DNA from: Amaranthus tricolor
Lineage: Eukaryota > Streptophyta > Magnoliopsida > Caryophyllales > Amaranthaceae
Direction: 5' to 3'
Assembly (NCBI RefSeq): GCF_026212465.1
Contig: NC_080060.1
Location: 673,501-737,500, forward strand
DNA: 64,000 bases
Part shown: one piece after another, positions 1 to 13,184 of the stretch
Layout of the letters: each line of letters starts with the position of its first letter
Numbering within the stretch: the stretch's first letter is position 1
Notes under the pieces: generated by a model
What the model was told of the DNA's origin: nothing
The model's database searches: none
What the model saw: the letters and a program-made list of their open reading frames with translations, nothing else
Translations under genes and position numbers: made by a program

Positions 1-61
1 TAATAAATCATTATACAAATATAAAAATAATACAAATTAAATAAAACGAACTAAAATGAAA

Positions 62-119
<58 letters not shown>

Positions 120-450
120 CAAACACAAATTCTCCTGTTCTTTTGGATTTGTTTCAAAGAAATCATTCTAATACAAAAAAAAAGTCTGACAAAGCATTTC
201 CCTCTTCTTATTCTCCCTCGTGTCACTTTCCTTCTTCTTCCACGTCTTCTCATGGCTTTGCTTACAAATAAGTTCCATTCCCCTTTCCTTCCATAAGACC
301 ATAACCCATTTCCCTTTCTCTAAACCTCAAACAACCCATTTTCATTTCTTCACAAAACGGGTTAAACCCGAATCTTTCTTCGACATAACCAATACAATTT
401 TGTATTACACAAACTCATCCCAATTAGCAACATTAATCAACATTATTACT
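1..450. promoter_or_regulatory. Upstream region of the C2/GRAM gene with a (TA)n microsatellite
   Basis: Non-coding sequence ahead of the first ATG at 451. It holds a perfect TA dinucleotide run from about 68 to 115. From about 200 it becomes CT-rich, as in a plant 5'UTR. No coding exon was recognised; the open frames here come from the repeat and the pyrimidine-rich leader. Confidence 0.5.
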
Positions 451-3400
451 ATGAGATTATATGTGTATGTACTAGAAGCAAATGATTTGCCGGTAAAGAG
501 TAGTAGTTATGTAAAGCTTCAAGTTGGTAAATTCAAATCCAAAACAAGAACTAAAACCGGGTCAGACCCTGTTTGGAATGAAGAATTTGTATTCCGGGTA
601 CATGATTTGGAAGATGAGCTTGTGTTGTCAGTTTATAATCGTGATGATGATGATTCTTATTCTAGGTTCTTTAATGTTTCTGGGTTTTTGCTGGGTCGGA
701 TTCGGGTACCCGTTTGGACTGTTTCGGGTGAAGAGAATGAATGTTTGCCTCCTACTTGGTTTTCCCTTACAAAGCCCAAGAATGGAAAACAACATGTGAA
801 AAGAAAATGTGGTTTGTACATTTTTCCCCCTCTTTTATTTAATGTTCATGTACATATTTTTTAGGAATGTTTGCTTGAACTTTTTGTTTGGATAAATATG
901 TTTTGCCTGTCCTCATTCCAATGATGTCAAAGATTTGTAATTCTCATTATTCAAATTATAATAGAATAAATTAAAATAGTAATGGGAGGTTATGAGCCAG
1001 CGGCGGATGCAGTTTTGTTGAATGTTGTCAACTGATAGCGTATAACAATTATATCTCTAAATATGTTTACAAGTTTACTGATTTAAGTGAATTAAAATAT
1101 TGGTGTGTAATAGGAGGTGAAGCCTTACTATCAACATTTTCTACAAATAAGACTTAATAGTTTTACATCATTTGATTTTATTTTGAATCCGCCAATGTTA
1201 TGAGCATGTTCGAGCACAGGCCCTCTAAAAATTGAGTGTCTCGGTGTTGAATTAAATTACGTAGTATATCTTAAATATTCAAAGATACAAGGTTGTGGGC
1301 CTTACAGAATTTGTCCATTTATACTCCCCTTTGAACGTGCACTTCTTGTTTACTCGAAGTCCGATTGAACATTTTATTGTCAAGGTTAATGTTGTTTGGT
1401 CTTGGTAAGCTAAAATCTTTGAATATGGACACAAATACAATACATGGATGCGCGGCGGAGGGAAATTGATCCTTTGTCTAGGTGGTGAGAATCAAACCCA
1501 TAGCAAGGGTAAGGGTATAAGGGAAAACCTTCAATCACGAACTGAAACCATGATTTTCAGCTGAAGTTAGTTAAGTTAATGAAGTTGACCTTTTTAGGTG
1601 AAAGAAGCAAGTCTAAATGGGACTTGGGAGAGAAGTAATAAGTACTTTAGATTGCTTGTGGCTGTGATAAGTACTTAAGATTGCTTGTGGCTGTGATAAG
1701 TACTTTAGATTGCTTGTTTTGTTGGAACATGATGGCCAATTTGAGTGTTTTCATATAGCATATAACTGTTTATGTATGGTGTATTTATATCTATCACATA
1801 TTAATACAATACCACATCTGGCCGCGCGTCGTGTTGCTTGTGGGATGTGGGTGTCGAGGCATACTAGTCGAGGTTATAGTAAATACAACGACTTCCATTA
1901 GCCAAACCACTAAGTGGTTCCCACCCTAGGTGGGGTTTGGGATCAGATTTACACAACCTTATTGTTTCACTTCATGTGAAGAGGTTGTAGGAAATAGATT
2001 TATATAAATTAACTTGGCTAGGAACCTATCTTTCGCGGGATATTCTGAATGGGTGCATTTCCCCTTGCCCACTCCTTGGAGGGGGCACGGGTATTATTTG
2101 CCCGCTACCCTTCTCCCCTCTCGGGCCCTGACTTGTGTGTAATACTAAGTTGCTGACTCTAACCTCGGCTAGGAATTGTGGTACTTAGTATATGGTTGCC
2201 CGAAATAATATCTTATTGGAGACTCTTTTTCGGTATTAGGGGTACATTGGTTGAATTATTTGTTTGGTGGTATGTGATTGCATCAACTTGTTTTTCAACT
2301 TCTTACGAGTTTCCAACGATTCAGTTTACGATTCACATTTGAATATGTGTAGGAAAAATTCTGTTGACTCTCACTCTGCATGGAAGAGGGGATGATGCTA
2401 ATTCTGATCTGTTCCTGTCTGAAGAACCATGTGCCAGATCTTCCGAATATAAACAAGAGGAAAGCGTAGATGACGCACTCATAAATAACGTTTCTCCGAC
2501 TGCTTCTCATTTGAAGGTTCCACACGGGAAGAAGTTGATAAAAGGCGTGACTAAACGATTGGAAAAGCTTTTACATAAAACTGGGGAACCCTCCAAAAGT
2601 GACGAATCATCAGATTTAAGTGTTACTCCTTCCGAGTACGAAGAATGTATGCAGGAGGAATTAGTATCATCAACTAGTAGCTTTGAAGAAGCTTTGGGTA
2701 CAATGCAATGTAGAGACGACTTGGAACTGCCCGAGAATCTGCAAGGCGGAATTCTTCTCGATCAAACATATGTAGTCACTTCGAAAGATCTTAATGCGTT
2801 TCTTTTCGCTCCTGAGTCGCAGTTTCGGAAAGAACTTGCCGAGTTACAGGGCGTAACCGATATGCAAGAGGGTCCGTGGACTTGCAAACCAGGGGAGTCA
2901 CCTTGTTTGACACGGTCGGTAAACTATATACAACCCGCAAGCAAGTTAGTTAAAGCGATTAAAGCCACGGAGGAGCAGACTTACGTCAAAGCTGATGGCG
3001 TTGAGTTTGCTGTTTTTGTACGTGTGGCTACACCGGATGTCCCATACGGGAATACCTTCGAGGTTGAGTTACTCTACAAGATAATGCCGGGTCCAGAATT
3101 ATCGTCAGGCGAGGAATCTTCACGTTTGGTTATTTCTTGGGGAATAAACTTTTCGCAGTCTACGTTAATGAAGAGTATGATCGAGAACGGAGCAAAACAA
3201 GGTCTGAAAGAGAGCTTTGACCAATTTAGTGCATTGCTGGGTCAGAAGTTTAAAGTGTTGGATACTGAATATTCGTCCGAGAAGGATGCTGTCTTGGAAG
3301 CTCTTCAAAGAGAACATCAATCAGATTGGGATTTGGCTAAGGAGTATTTCGGGAATCTGACTGTAGTTGCAGCCACCTTTCTTACATCATATGTGCTTGT

Positions 3401-6400
3401 ACATATTTTACTTTCTGAGCCTCACAAGCGTCAGGGACTCGAGATTTATGGCCTTGATCTGCCCGACAGTTTTGGGCAACTCGTCACTTGCGGCATTCTA
3501 GTTCTTCTATTAGAGCGTGTATATAACATGGTTTCACTCTTTGTTCAAGCCCGACTTCGTGTAGGTAATCATCTACTCCATGTTTACTACTTACTAATGT
3601 ACAAGGTGTTTTAAGTATAGTCATGGTCATCAACCCAGCATCCCCGGGGTCCGGGGGGAAGATAGTGGGCAAATCATACCCGTGGCCACTTGAGGAAAGG
3701 GCAGGAGAAATGCGCGCAGTCAAATAAGACCCCCAAGTAGAAGAGGTAACGACACAGTGACATAGTAATGGTAACACCGACTGTTGGATGAAAGCATGAA
3801 AATTTTCTTAAACGGCCTAAAACACAATTTTTTTTACACCTTTACAACGGCAAAATATCGGTTCTTTATTAATAAAATGTAACAATGCGGCCGATGCAAA
3901 TGCGATGCTATGCGACCTTGTTTTTGCACTATGGTTTTGGGTTTCTTTATACTAGTACTATACTACTATATACACATCTTTGTTGTCATACATACTCTAT
4001 TTGCAGGAAGTGATCATGGAATCAAATCTCAAGGTGATGGATGGGTAGTAACAGTTGCTTTGGTTGAAGCGATTAACTTACCGTCATTAGACTTAACCGG
4101 AGTATCTGATCCTTTTGTGGTCTTAACCTGTAACGGAAAAACAAGAACAAGCTCTGTACAGCTACAAACTTGTAATCCACAATGGAATGGTAATTTGGCC
4201 TTCAACTGATATTTCTATTGCGGGTTTTTTTTCTACCCTTAGTTTTATGATTTTATCACAGTCGTTGATGACCCGTCTGAAATTTTGTGCAGAGGTACTT
4301 GAATTTGATGCTTCGGAGGATCTTCCATCAGTCCTTGATGTGGAATTATTTGATTTTGATGGTCCATTTGACCAGGCAGCCTCACTTGGGCACACCGAGA
4401 TCAATTTTCTAAAGCACTCCGCAACAGAGTTGGCTGATATGTGGGTTCCTCTTCAAGGGAAAAAGGCTGTTTCCTGTCAGGCGAAATTGCATTTAAGAAT
4501 CTTTGTAGAGAACAAAAAGGGTGTTGAAACTATCAAAGAGTACCTTAACAAAATGGAAAGAGAAGTTGGAAAGAAGGTAAGAAACACGGAGTACTATGTT
4601 TACCTCGTTAGGTTGTCCGTCAAAATATTCTTGTTTAAAAGTCGTTTGATAGAGTATATAACATATTCTAGGGCTTCAACCATAAGCATAAAATAATCTT
4701 AAGCTTATGGTTGAAGTGTAATATACATGGGCCGATCTAGTGTATACTGTATAGTGGTTGAGGTTAGTTGACATCACTCAAATACAAAATAAAGTCAAAT
4801 AGTATATGTAAATATGTATCCTAGATGAGTTGGTTAGTATATTGTCTTCCACATGAGTAACCAGGTTTCAAAACCCATTAAGTGTGTTTTACATAAAGAA
4901 TTTTTGACAATCATTTCACTTTTTCCTGGATCCGCCACCGGTAATATATGTTATACATCCTCTATCATCGCTTAGTGAAGAAATACATCATCAATACTTT
5001 TTCGTCGCAAAAATATGTTGGGCTTGTTATTAATCTTTGTCCGATGATGATAGCATTAAGAGTAAGTTGTATATTTGGCAGTTAAATATTCGGTCTCCCC
5101 ACAAAAACTCTGCATTTCAGAAGCTGTTTGGTTTGCCACCCGAAGAATTCTTGATCAAAGATTACTCGTGTTCTTTAAGAAGAAAGATGCCATTGCAGGT
5201 ACACTTGCTAAATTATTTCACTATGCAATTGAATTAAAGCATGATTTTAGCCTTCTTAAAGACGTGATGCATGTCATTCTCGGCATTCATTCATTGGATG
5301 TGTTTTTCATACTCCTTAGCTTGCTGGTGTATAATCCAGGAGTCGTACAAAATTGTAACAACCCGACTTACTTATCAACTAAGTAATTTAGGTCATTACG
5401 GGGTTTACTTAACGACCCAAAGAAATCATGTCTCAAACCATAACCTCTATAGGATGTCATAAAGTCTAAACCCAACTAAAATAACTGATCTCAAGTCCAA
5501 ATAGCTAAACCACAATCCAAAGTATAACCAAAAACTACATAGACCAAAACGATATTTGGTCTTAATTCTTAAACCTCGTTTAAAATTTGAAGTATTAGTA
5601 TTGACTTTACGTGACTATTTAATTTTATGCTCCCTAAAACTTCTGAATTCCTTGCAGGGCCGTCTTTTTGTATCCGCTAGAATAGTTGGATTCTATGCTA
5701 ATTTCTTCGGACATAAAACCAAATTTTTCTTTTTATGGGAAGACATAGAAGATATCGAAGTGCAGGATCCCTGCATGGCATCATTTGGTAGTCCTACTCT
5801 CGTCATAATTTTGCGGAAAGGGAGAGGTTTGGATGCAAGGCATGGAGCCAAGACTCAGGATGAAGAGGGCAGGCTTAAATTCTATTTCCAATCATTTATC
5901 CCATTTGATGTTGCCAGCAAGTAAATATGTCATCTATTTGTAGCTTTCTTTGATCATAACGGCTTTTCAAAAGGACGTGTTGTGCGTAAACACTCATTCT
6001 CCTTTATTTGACAGGACAATAACGGCCTTATGGAGAGCAAAGACGGCGTCCCCTGAGAAGAAGGCATTCATTACAGAAGAACAAGGGAATCAAGAAAGTG
6101 TGTTTGGTCCAGGTGAAAACGATAGCTCTCTTTTCCCTGCCGATGATGCGAATAACTTGAAGATTTACTCTACTACTCTTCCGTTTGATGTAAGTGGCTG
6201 CTATGACTTCTTATGGTTTCGACTTTATACGTTTTAGACTTACTATTTATTGGATGTTAGTCCGTATATATGCTATTATAATAATATTAAAGGCTTGATC
6301 CCAAAAGATGAGGTCAGTTGCATGGACCATGAGAATGTCGTGTGGTGGACCACAATAATGTCCTTTTCTTAAACCGTTTGTTAATCTTATGCGTCATATC

Positions 6401-7269
6401 TTTCTTACTTTAAAATGGTTTTTCTATCTTTCATTGAGGAATTGAAGATTAAATGAAATGTTATCGCTGTTATCAATAATCACGTTCAATAAAAGGTTGT
6501 ACTAGGGTTCCCAATATCTTTCCACGAGAGCATTTTAAACCAAAGTTTAATTAGTCGGCCTTTTTAACTCGATCAATATAGTATAACTCTTGATGCATTC
6601 TTATTAGATCCTAAGCAGGAAAGTTTTTCCTAAACCCATTAACTTCTGCACCGTTTATCTCCTCTCCTAAACATGAACGAAACTTTGTTGGCTATCTTGC
6701 AGATCAAATCCTTAATGGAGATGTTTGGAGGAGGAAGTTTGGAGCGTAAAGTGATGGCAAAATCCGGTTGTTTGAATTATATCACAACCGAGTGGCGGAC
6801 GGTGAAGCCCGATGTTTACGAGAGGCAGCTTTCCTATAAATTTAACCATGAGGTTTCGGTTTTTGGAGGAGAAGTGCGATGCACCCAGAGGAAATCCCGC
6901 CTAGGTGATCCAGACGGATGGATAGTCAACGAAGCCATGGCTCTCCATGATACTCCCTTTGGCGATCACTTTCGTGTGAGTTGATTGCTTACAAGTTACA
7001 ATGCTCTCAATGCTCTTAGCTGGTTGTTCGACTCCTTTCTAACATCTTGATAAAAATTGTAGGTACATTTGAGCTATCACCTCCTAAGTCTCAAATCAAT
7101 CGAAGAAGAATGTAAATGTGATGTTTTCTTGGGAATTTTGTGGTTAAAAGATTGCAAATTTCAACAGAGAATCACGAAGAACATAAATGAGAAATTTGCG
7201 AGTAGATTGAAGACTATGTTTGAGCTTGTAAAGAAAGAGATTTTGTTGTCAAATGATCATTCGTTATAG
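451..7269 (+). CDS. C2 and GRAM/VASt domain protein (At1g03370/At5g50170 family), nine exons
   Basis: Exons: 451-811, 2353-3564, 4007-4189, 4293-4576, 5082-5198, 5658-5920, 6015-6189, 6703-6975, 7063-7269. All introns are GT-AG and the joined frame gives 1,024 aa, matching the roughly 1,020 aa I recall for Arabidopsis homologues. Domain order: C2 (about 1-110), VASt (about 300-445), two hydrophobic stretches (about 455-475 and 497-520), second C2 (about 525-680, with the SDPFV signature), GRAM (about 690-790, starting FQKLFGLPPEEFLIKDYSC), second VASt (about 870-1010). In the family C2 domains bind phospholipid, often with calcium; GRAM binds phosphoinositide-type membranes; VASt is a StAR-like lipid-binding fold known from sterol transporters at membrane contacts. 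A role in membrane lipid or sterol transfer is therefore inferred. The start is the first in-frame ATG and begins directly with the C2 fold. Confidence 0.93.
1640..1717. repeat. 29-bp tandem repeat in intron 1
   Basis: Two full copies and a partial third of a 29-bp unit beginning AAGTACTTTAGATTGCTTG (starts at 1640, 1669 and 1698). The copies differ by single bases. It lies in the 1,541-bp first intron of the C2/GRAM gene. Confidence 0.85.
1890..2110 (+). mobile_element. SINE-like insertion in intron 1
   Basis: A GC-richer block inside an AT-rich intron. It contains GGTGGGGTTTGGGATCAGAT followed by an ACACAACCTTATTGTTTC...AAGAGGTTG arrangement. This resembles the body of plant tRNA-derived SINEs, where a CCTTACCC block is followed by AGAGGTTGTTTCC. 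I could not define ends or a target duplication, so family and limits are tentative. Confidence 0.35.
3619..3785. mobile_element. Possible SINE-like fragment in intron 2
   Basis: GC-rich sequence (CCCCGGGGTCCGGGGGGAAG, then GCGCGCAGTCAAATAAGAC and AGAAGAGGTAACG) that contrasts with the AT-rich intron. The order of a GGTCCGGGGG box, a GCGCAG block and AGAGGTAAC resembles a diverged plant SINE. Ends are not visible. Confidence 0.3.
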
Positions 7270-8258
7270 TAGGCTTCAGAATGTAAATTATAACAATTTC
7301 AATACGGATTATACTCAATTTACTGCATCGATCGTTGTTGTAGGTTAAGATTTTCAAGTTTAATTTTATCAAAATTAAAATCAAAGTCATGTTAAGATGT
7401 TATTATATAAAATAAAAACTGAAATAGCTTAATTTTTTGTTGGGTTTATATCATGTTATTATTATCTAGTTGTGTCTTTGTTTGAGGAACATATGTTTTG
7501 TTAGAGATTGCTAAAGCCTATGCTAGTCAAACTTGCCCACAAATGATGGTTTTCCACTAAGTAACATGTTCTTAGTATAGAAATAATTTATTCATATTTC
7601 TACTTAAAATTTTTCTAAATATAATTAGACTAAATTGAAATCTTAAAAATTTTAAGAATTAAAAAGAAATTAATTTAATTTTAAATCAACATTATATTGG
7701 ACTGTTATTCATATCTAGGCAAAATTATTTAACAAAAGATAATATACAATACATTATCATTCATTATATTATATTTTAAGAGGATCAAATTTATAAATAG
7801 CATGTTCACCTAACATATATTGGAAAAAAAAATAGTAATATGAACATTTTATTCATGAAATATTAAGAATATGATAATTAATAATTTCATATAAAAATTA
7901 AAAATGATCAAATTTGAAAAAAATAAAATTTTTCTAAAATTAAACTCGAAAAATAATTTTTTTTAACATTTATAAAATTAGTTATTTTAAATTTGTTGGA
8001 TTTGATTTGAGTCCTATTTATTTTAGGCATTTATTTTTTTAGTTTGCTATTAAAAGATTTGACAAAAATATAAATTCCCTTTTCATTCCCCAATCGCTGA
8101 TATTCGTTGATTTCCCGGGAAAAAAAATCATTAACCAAAAGTAGAATTCCTAATCCATTCCTGAAAAACCCACCAAAATGATGACTCCATAACACGTAAA
8201 AAACAAATTTCAATCTTCATCTTCATCCCCAAATTCTCTGTGAATTTCTCAATCAATT
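7270..8258. other. AT-rich spacer with the PIRL promoter region
   Basis: No gene seen. From 7,600 to 8,030 it is extremely AT-rich without recognised structure. The last 200 bp form the putative promoter and leader of the following LRR gene, a CT-rich stretch running into GAATTCCACCATGG. Confidence 0.5.
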
Positions 8259-8270
8259 ATGAATTCCACC

Positions 8271-11216
8271 ATGGATCCAAACCCTACGAACTTTCCAATC
8301 CTTTCATACGTCATGGCACGACTTCCTGCATCAATTTCATCTCTTCGTTCTTCAGCATATTCATCTTCTTCGCACGACATCGAACAACCTCCAATTTTAC
8401 CATCATCATCTTCTTCTTCAGCACAATTCAATGATCCTCTTGTTGAAAGTATGCCGCATCTCAAAGATCCGAAGATTGTTTCTGCCATGACTGAAGCTGT
8501 TTCCGAGATTGCTCAAACTCGATCGATATTGCAAGCTTTAGGTGAACGTCCTGATCACGAATCCATTGATATTGCGAAATCGAAAGTTTCTGAAATTGAA
8601 TCGGTTCTCGCTTCTCAGCTTGAGGAGATTGCGCTTTCTTCACGATCGCCTGATGTTGATAAAGAAAAGGAGAAATTGGAGAGGGAGAAGACGATGTATA
8701 AAGCTGTTGTTCAACTTGATGAAATGCATGATGCGTATGAGAAGTTGTTGAGGAGTGCTGAAGAAAAACTAATGAAGGTTTATGATTCTGCTGTTAGAGA
8801 GAAGAAAGAAGGAGGGGAGGAAGATACGATTGTTGAGGAAGTGAATGAAGAAGTTGTTGCGATTTTGAAGGATGAGAATGTTGAGAAGATTGATTTGTCA
8901 GGAAGGAAATTGAGGATTATTCCTGAAGCTTTTGGAAAACTTCGTCATCTTCTTGTTCTTAATTTGTCCAGCAATCAACTCCAGGTTTTAGAATTTACTC
9001 TTTTGTCTTCGATTTCCATTCGTTTTGTTGGACTGTGTTTGATTGATGTTGATTCAGATGCTTAATTTTTATGTTTTCTGATTATTAGGTTATTGGATAA
9101 TTAATTTAATTTTGTTGAAGTATTGTTGTATACTTGTATTGTGTTGGACTGTTGATGGTTGATAGAAGTTATTCTTTGGTTTATCTGATGCCTAAATTTG
9201 ACCGTTAACATCCTTAATTAATGAAAAATTCACATTTGAATATTGAGAAAGGTCTAAATGAAATAATAGATCGATCATAAATTGTTTTGTTTTTCAATTG
9301 AATGATAGATTAAACGTATGCTTTTGTGATTATTTTTATGGATGCAATCATGCTACCGTTTGATAGCACATAGTGCATTGTGTATCAGTTTGACCTCAAG
9401 AAATCTCATTCCTACTAGCTTTGAGTTTAAGGATTTTCATGCTAATGATGATGAGGTCAAAATACTTTCTTGGTAAATTTTTAGTTGCATTGTTTGATTA
9501 ATAAAGCTCTCATTCATAATGGTCAAACGCTGCAATTAAAAAGATAGGGAAGAAGTATGTAGTGATGATCAATTTTGTACTCAAACAAGTCCAAAATTGT
9601 GAGAAGCTGAAAGCTTAGAACTAGGAAGGTATACTAGCTTTGAGCAATTGGGTATGTGAGGGTGTGAGGGAGAGAGTGACCATAAACAATACAAATTTAG
9701 GTATGTTTATTTCAAATCAACTAAATAAGGGATGTTGTTAATAGTCTTTGCTCTTGCCATAACTTGCTTTGCTCGTATTCCCTGTCATGCTCTGCTTCTA
9801 TTCATATTTTGTGGTTAATAGTCTTTGTTCTTCCCATTGCAGCCTTTACCTTTTACCATGGTGCACTTCCCTGAATAAGCTCGTACAAATCGTTTCCTTT
9901 GTTTTGTCCCCAACATAAACGTATTTTTCTATAATTAGGGATTGGGAGCATGAGATTTGTTTTCTTCCATGTGTGATCACGCATTAATGTTAATTCTTCG
10001 AAATATATTCATAGTGTTTAGCCGTCTTCTACGACAACATTCCATTACCCCAATGGCATGATGTAGCTTCCTTATAAGTGAGGTTTTGGGGGGGGGGGGG
10101 GGGGGGGGGGGGGCGTCGGATGTATACAATTTAGCTTTGTTGGTGATAACAAAAGGGCATACTTGGTAGTAAATATCATCGGCAACTTCACCTAAATAAA
10201 AAGGTGCCCATGATTATCATCTCCAACTTCACATAGAAAATGTTTAGCCTTCTTTTGCTGTTGTATTGTCTCTGAGCTAAACCATGTTTTCCATTTTTTT
10301 TGCTGCCTCATACTCAATGCCTTTGATTTGCAGTGTATTCCTGACTCTGTAGCTGGACTGGAAAGTCTCGAAGAGTTAAATCTGTCCTCCAATTCTCTAC
10401 AATCACTACCTGATTCCATTGGCCTACTGCTCAACTTGAAGATTATCAATGTTTCTGGTAACAAGCTGACTGCTCTCCCTGACAGCATCTGTTACTGCAA
10501 GTAAATTTTTCTTAAACATATATTCAAACATTACAATTTTATGACAGATCTTGGTAAGTATCTTAAGTTTTGTTCTTTTCAGGTCACTGGTGGAACTGGA
10601 TGCTAGTTTCAATAACCTCGCATACTTGCCAACTAACATAGGTTTGGAGTTAGTAAACTTGACAAAACTTTCGGTTCAATACAACAAGATCCGCTCACTT
10701 CCCACTTCCGTAGGAGAAATGAAATCTCTGCAACACTTAGATGTGCACTTCAATGAGCTTCATGGGCTTCCTCTTACGGTTGCCAAACTAAAGAATCTTA
10801 TAACCCTAAATCTGAGTGGCAATTTCAGTGACTTGAAGGAGCTGCCTGAGACATTCAGTGAATTAATCAATCTTGAAGAACTGGACTTGAGCAACAATCA
10901 GATTCATGCACTCCCTGATACATTTGGCAAGCTGGAGAAGTTGAAAAAGCTCAATTTAGATCAAAACCCGATCGTCATTCCTCCCGTTATGATTGTGAAT
11001 GCTGGGATTGAAGCCGTGAGGTTGTTCATGACTAAGAGATATAGTGATCTCCTATTGGAAGAAGAAGAAAGACGCAAGCAACAAATGCAAGCAGGACAAG
11101 AAACTGGATGGTTAAAAAGAAGTGTTTCTAAGATAAATGACGTTGTTACTAAAGCTTCGGAATATCTGGGATCTCCTCGAAGTCCCCAAGATCCTATCCT
11201 TGACCAGCAGCTATGA
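8271..11216 (+). CDS. PIRL9: Plant intracellular Ras-group-related LRR protein (PIRL1/PIRL9 type)
   Basis: Exons: (8259)8271-8984, 10334-10500, 10583-11216, with clean GT-AG junctions and frame kept. An ATG at 8259 would give 508 aa. The ATG at 8271 (context ACCATGG) gives 504 aa starting [15 protein letters not shown], the conserved N-terminus of the family as I know it, so I chose it. The N-terminal 200 residues are Ser-rich then charged and helical; tandem leucine-rich repeats with the SHOC2-like spacing (for example [19 protein letters not shown]) fill about 205-430; a charged tail ends in PILDQQL. PIRLs are cytoplasmic or nuclear scaffold-type LRR proteins, some needed for pollen and gametophyte development in Arabidopsis. 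PIRL1 and PIRL9 are close paralogues and cannot be separated here. Confidence 0.92.
8985..10333. other. First intron of the PIRL gene, with a poly-G tract
   Basis: Donor GTTTTA after the CAG codon ending at 8984; acceptor TTGCAG ending at 10333. A G homopolymer of about 26 bases begins near 10,087. Its length is an easy place for sequencing or assembly error. No exon or mobile element was recognised inside. Confidence 0.7.
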
Positions 11217-13184
11217 TTAAGTATGCAACTAACTCACTCCTTTCCCTTTACTTTTTTATTTCCGATTGTTTGTTTGAGCTTTAAGGACATTGCTCATTTA
11301 TATGATTCTGCAATCATGCTGCAAAGTCTCTTTCGTTTTTTCCGGTTACATTTAAAAAGCTTCCTATGTGTGGCCATCCAGTCCTCGCCGAGAGGTTGCC
11401 CGTCTGTATAGCTGAACAATTTTGCTCTGTAATAAGTTCTTAACTTAAGGCGTGCTTATTTGCTTTTGTGCAAAGCGCTGACAATTGCTAGTTGATTATT
11501 TTTGGGTTCATGATTTCTTATTACATATGCTTCAGCTTAATAAAGTATTTCAAGTTGTTAACAATGTTAGATTATGGTTTCTAGGGGCCTGTTTGCTTGT
11601 AACATTTTTGTCATTTTGTGAAAGAAAATGGTAAATCTATGTTGCAAGTAAAAATTTATCAAATAAACATGTGTACTGTTGCTGATGAGTTGACCTATCT
11701 TGTAGAGATGTGTTCAGAAGAGGTTAGCACAATCACTCACTTTAAGGGGTGTTTGGTTTAATGGAAACTTTTATAGAAATAACAACTTTCATAAAAAAAT
11801 TATTTTTTAAGGAAAATTCAAATGAAAATTATTTTTCTTTTGTTGAAAAACTTTGTAGGAATGAATAGAGGTGTTGGGCATGGACAAATAAAGGAAAATT
11901 GATCTTCTCTAAATTTTGAAAGAAAATGTTTGCTAAAAGATTGCGAACCCTTGTCAAATGTAATAACGAAAAATGAAACAACATAACTATATTATTCACT
12001 CTTATCTGTTCAGGTTTAGGGTAAAAAATCAACGACTAACACTCATGAAAAAAAATTACAAAAAATATTTTTCCACATCAACACACCCTTGCTGGTTGAA
12101 GAATGATCTTTAAATATTTAGCATATGAGTAAATTGTAATATAAATGTTTTTTTTTGATATATTTGTAACATTAATGAACATTATTAAAATTATAGTTTT
12201 CACATTGTTAAAAATGTATCATTGCAATCTCATGCTTATCTACCCTTCATCATCTCACTAGTTATCAACTCCTCTTCTATGTCTTTGAGTTGGGTACAAT
12301 TTGGTTTGAGTACTTGTTCAATGTTTGATATTAGATAATTGAGTGATCCAAAAGTAAGTTAAAAAAAACAAGTTAATGCAATATAACAAACTTAAAGGAT
12401 GACCAAAATAAATATAACTATCTCGAAGAAACAATAGAGCAAGCTCCTTGTACATGATTAACCGTATTTTAATACAAACTCTTACATTTAAATAGTTGTT
12501 ACACTTACATAGTATGTATTGTTTATCAATTAATATTATACATAATTTAAGCAAAATAATAAAACATACTCTCTCTGTCTCATATTGATGTTCCCATGAG
12601 ATATATTCACGAAAATTAGAAAAAATTGAACTTTTTAAATGGTAAGTACTCTATTATTTTATTGAATATTAAAGTTAATGGGAAAAAAAATAAGGACTTA
12701 AATCATTAAAAAAATATTAAAATAAAATTAGTAGAAAAAACAATTATTAAAAAACATTTAAAAAAATAGTGAGAAACATATAAAGACCATAAGCATATAT
12801 AATTAGTGAAAAATATATAAAGACCAAAAATATATAATATATTAAAATTAGGATAAACAAGATTAATTTCAGAAAATATTATACAGAACTATCATATTCA
12901 GCACCGAGTTAAAATCAAAGAATCCTCTATATCCATCCTTTGTTGTATAAGGCACAGTTAAGGGCCAACCTTCACTACAGATTGAAGCGTTTACGAGAAT
13001 AATTCACAAGAATTACTCTACAAAAGTTATGATACATAAAAATCCCATAAATCTGCATTAAAGGGGAAAGAAAACCAAGTCAGGGATCTGTTGTCATTTC
13101 TAAATACACGCTTCTCCAGCATAAATTATTAAGATAGAGAAAGCGATGGCATACCGACAAGTTTAGTAGTTCAACAGCTCTGTT
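11217..13184. other. Convergent intergenic region between PIRL and the DP gene
   Basis: Holds the 3' ends of two convergent genes. A GGGGTGTTTGG-type motif near 11,750 recalls hAT MITE ends. CTCTCTCTGTCTCATATTGA near 12,570 recalls a Stowaway terminus. Neither could be paired with a second end. No coding potential recognised. Confidence 0.4.

Noticed and set aside
10087..10113. Long G homopolymer as a possible regulatory G-quadruplex
   Set aside because: It is mid-intron, a pure mononucleotide run and prone to sequencing error; nothing else supports a role.
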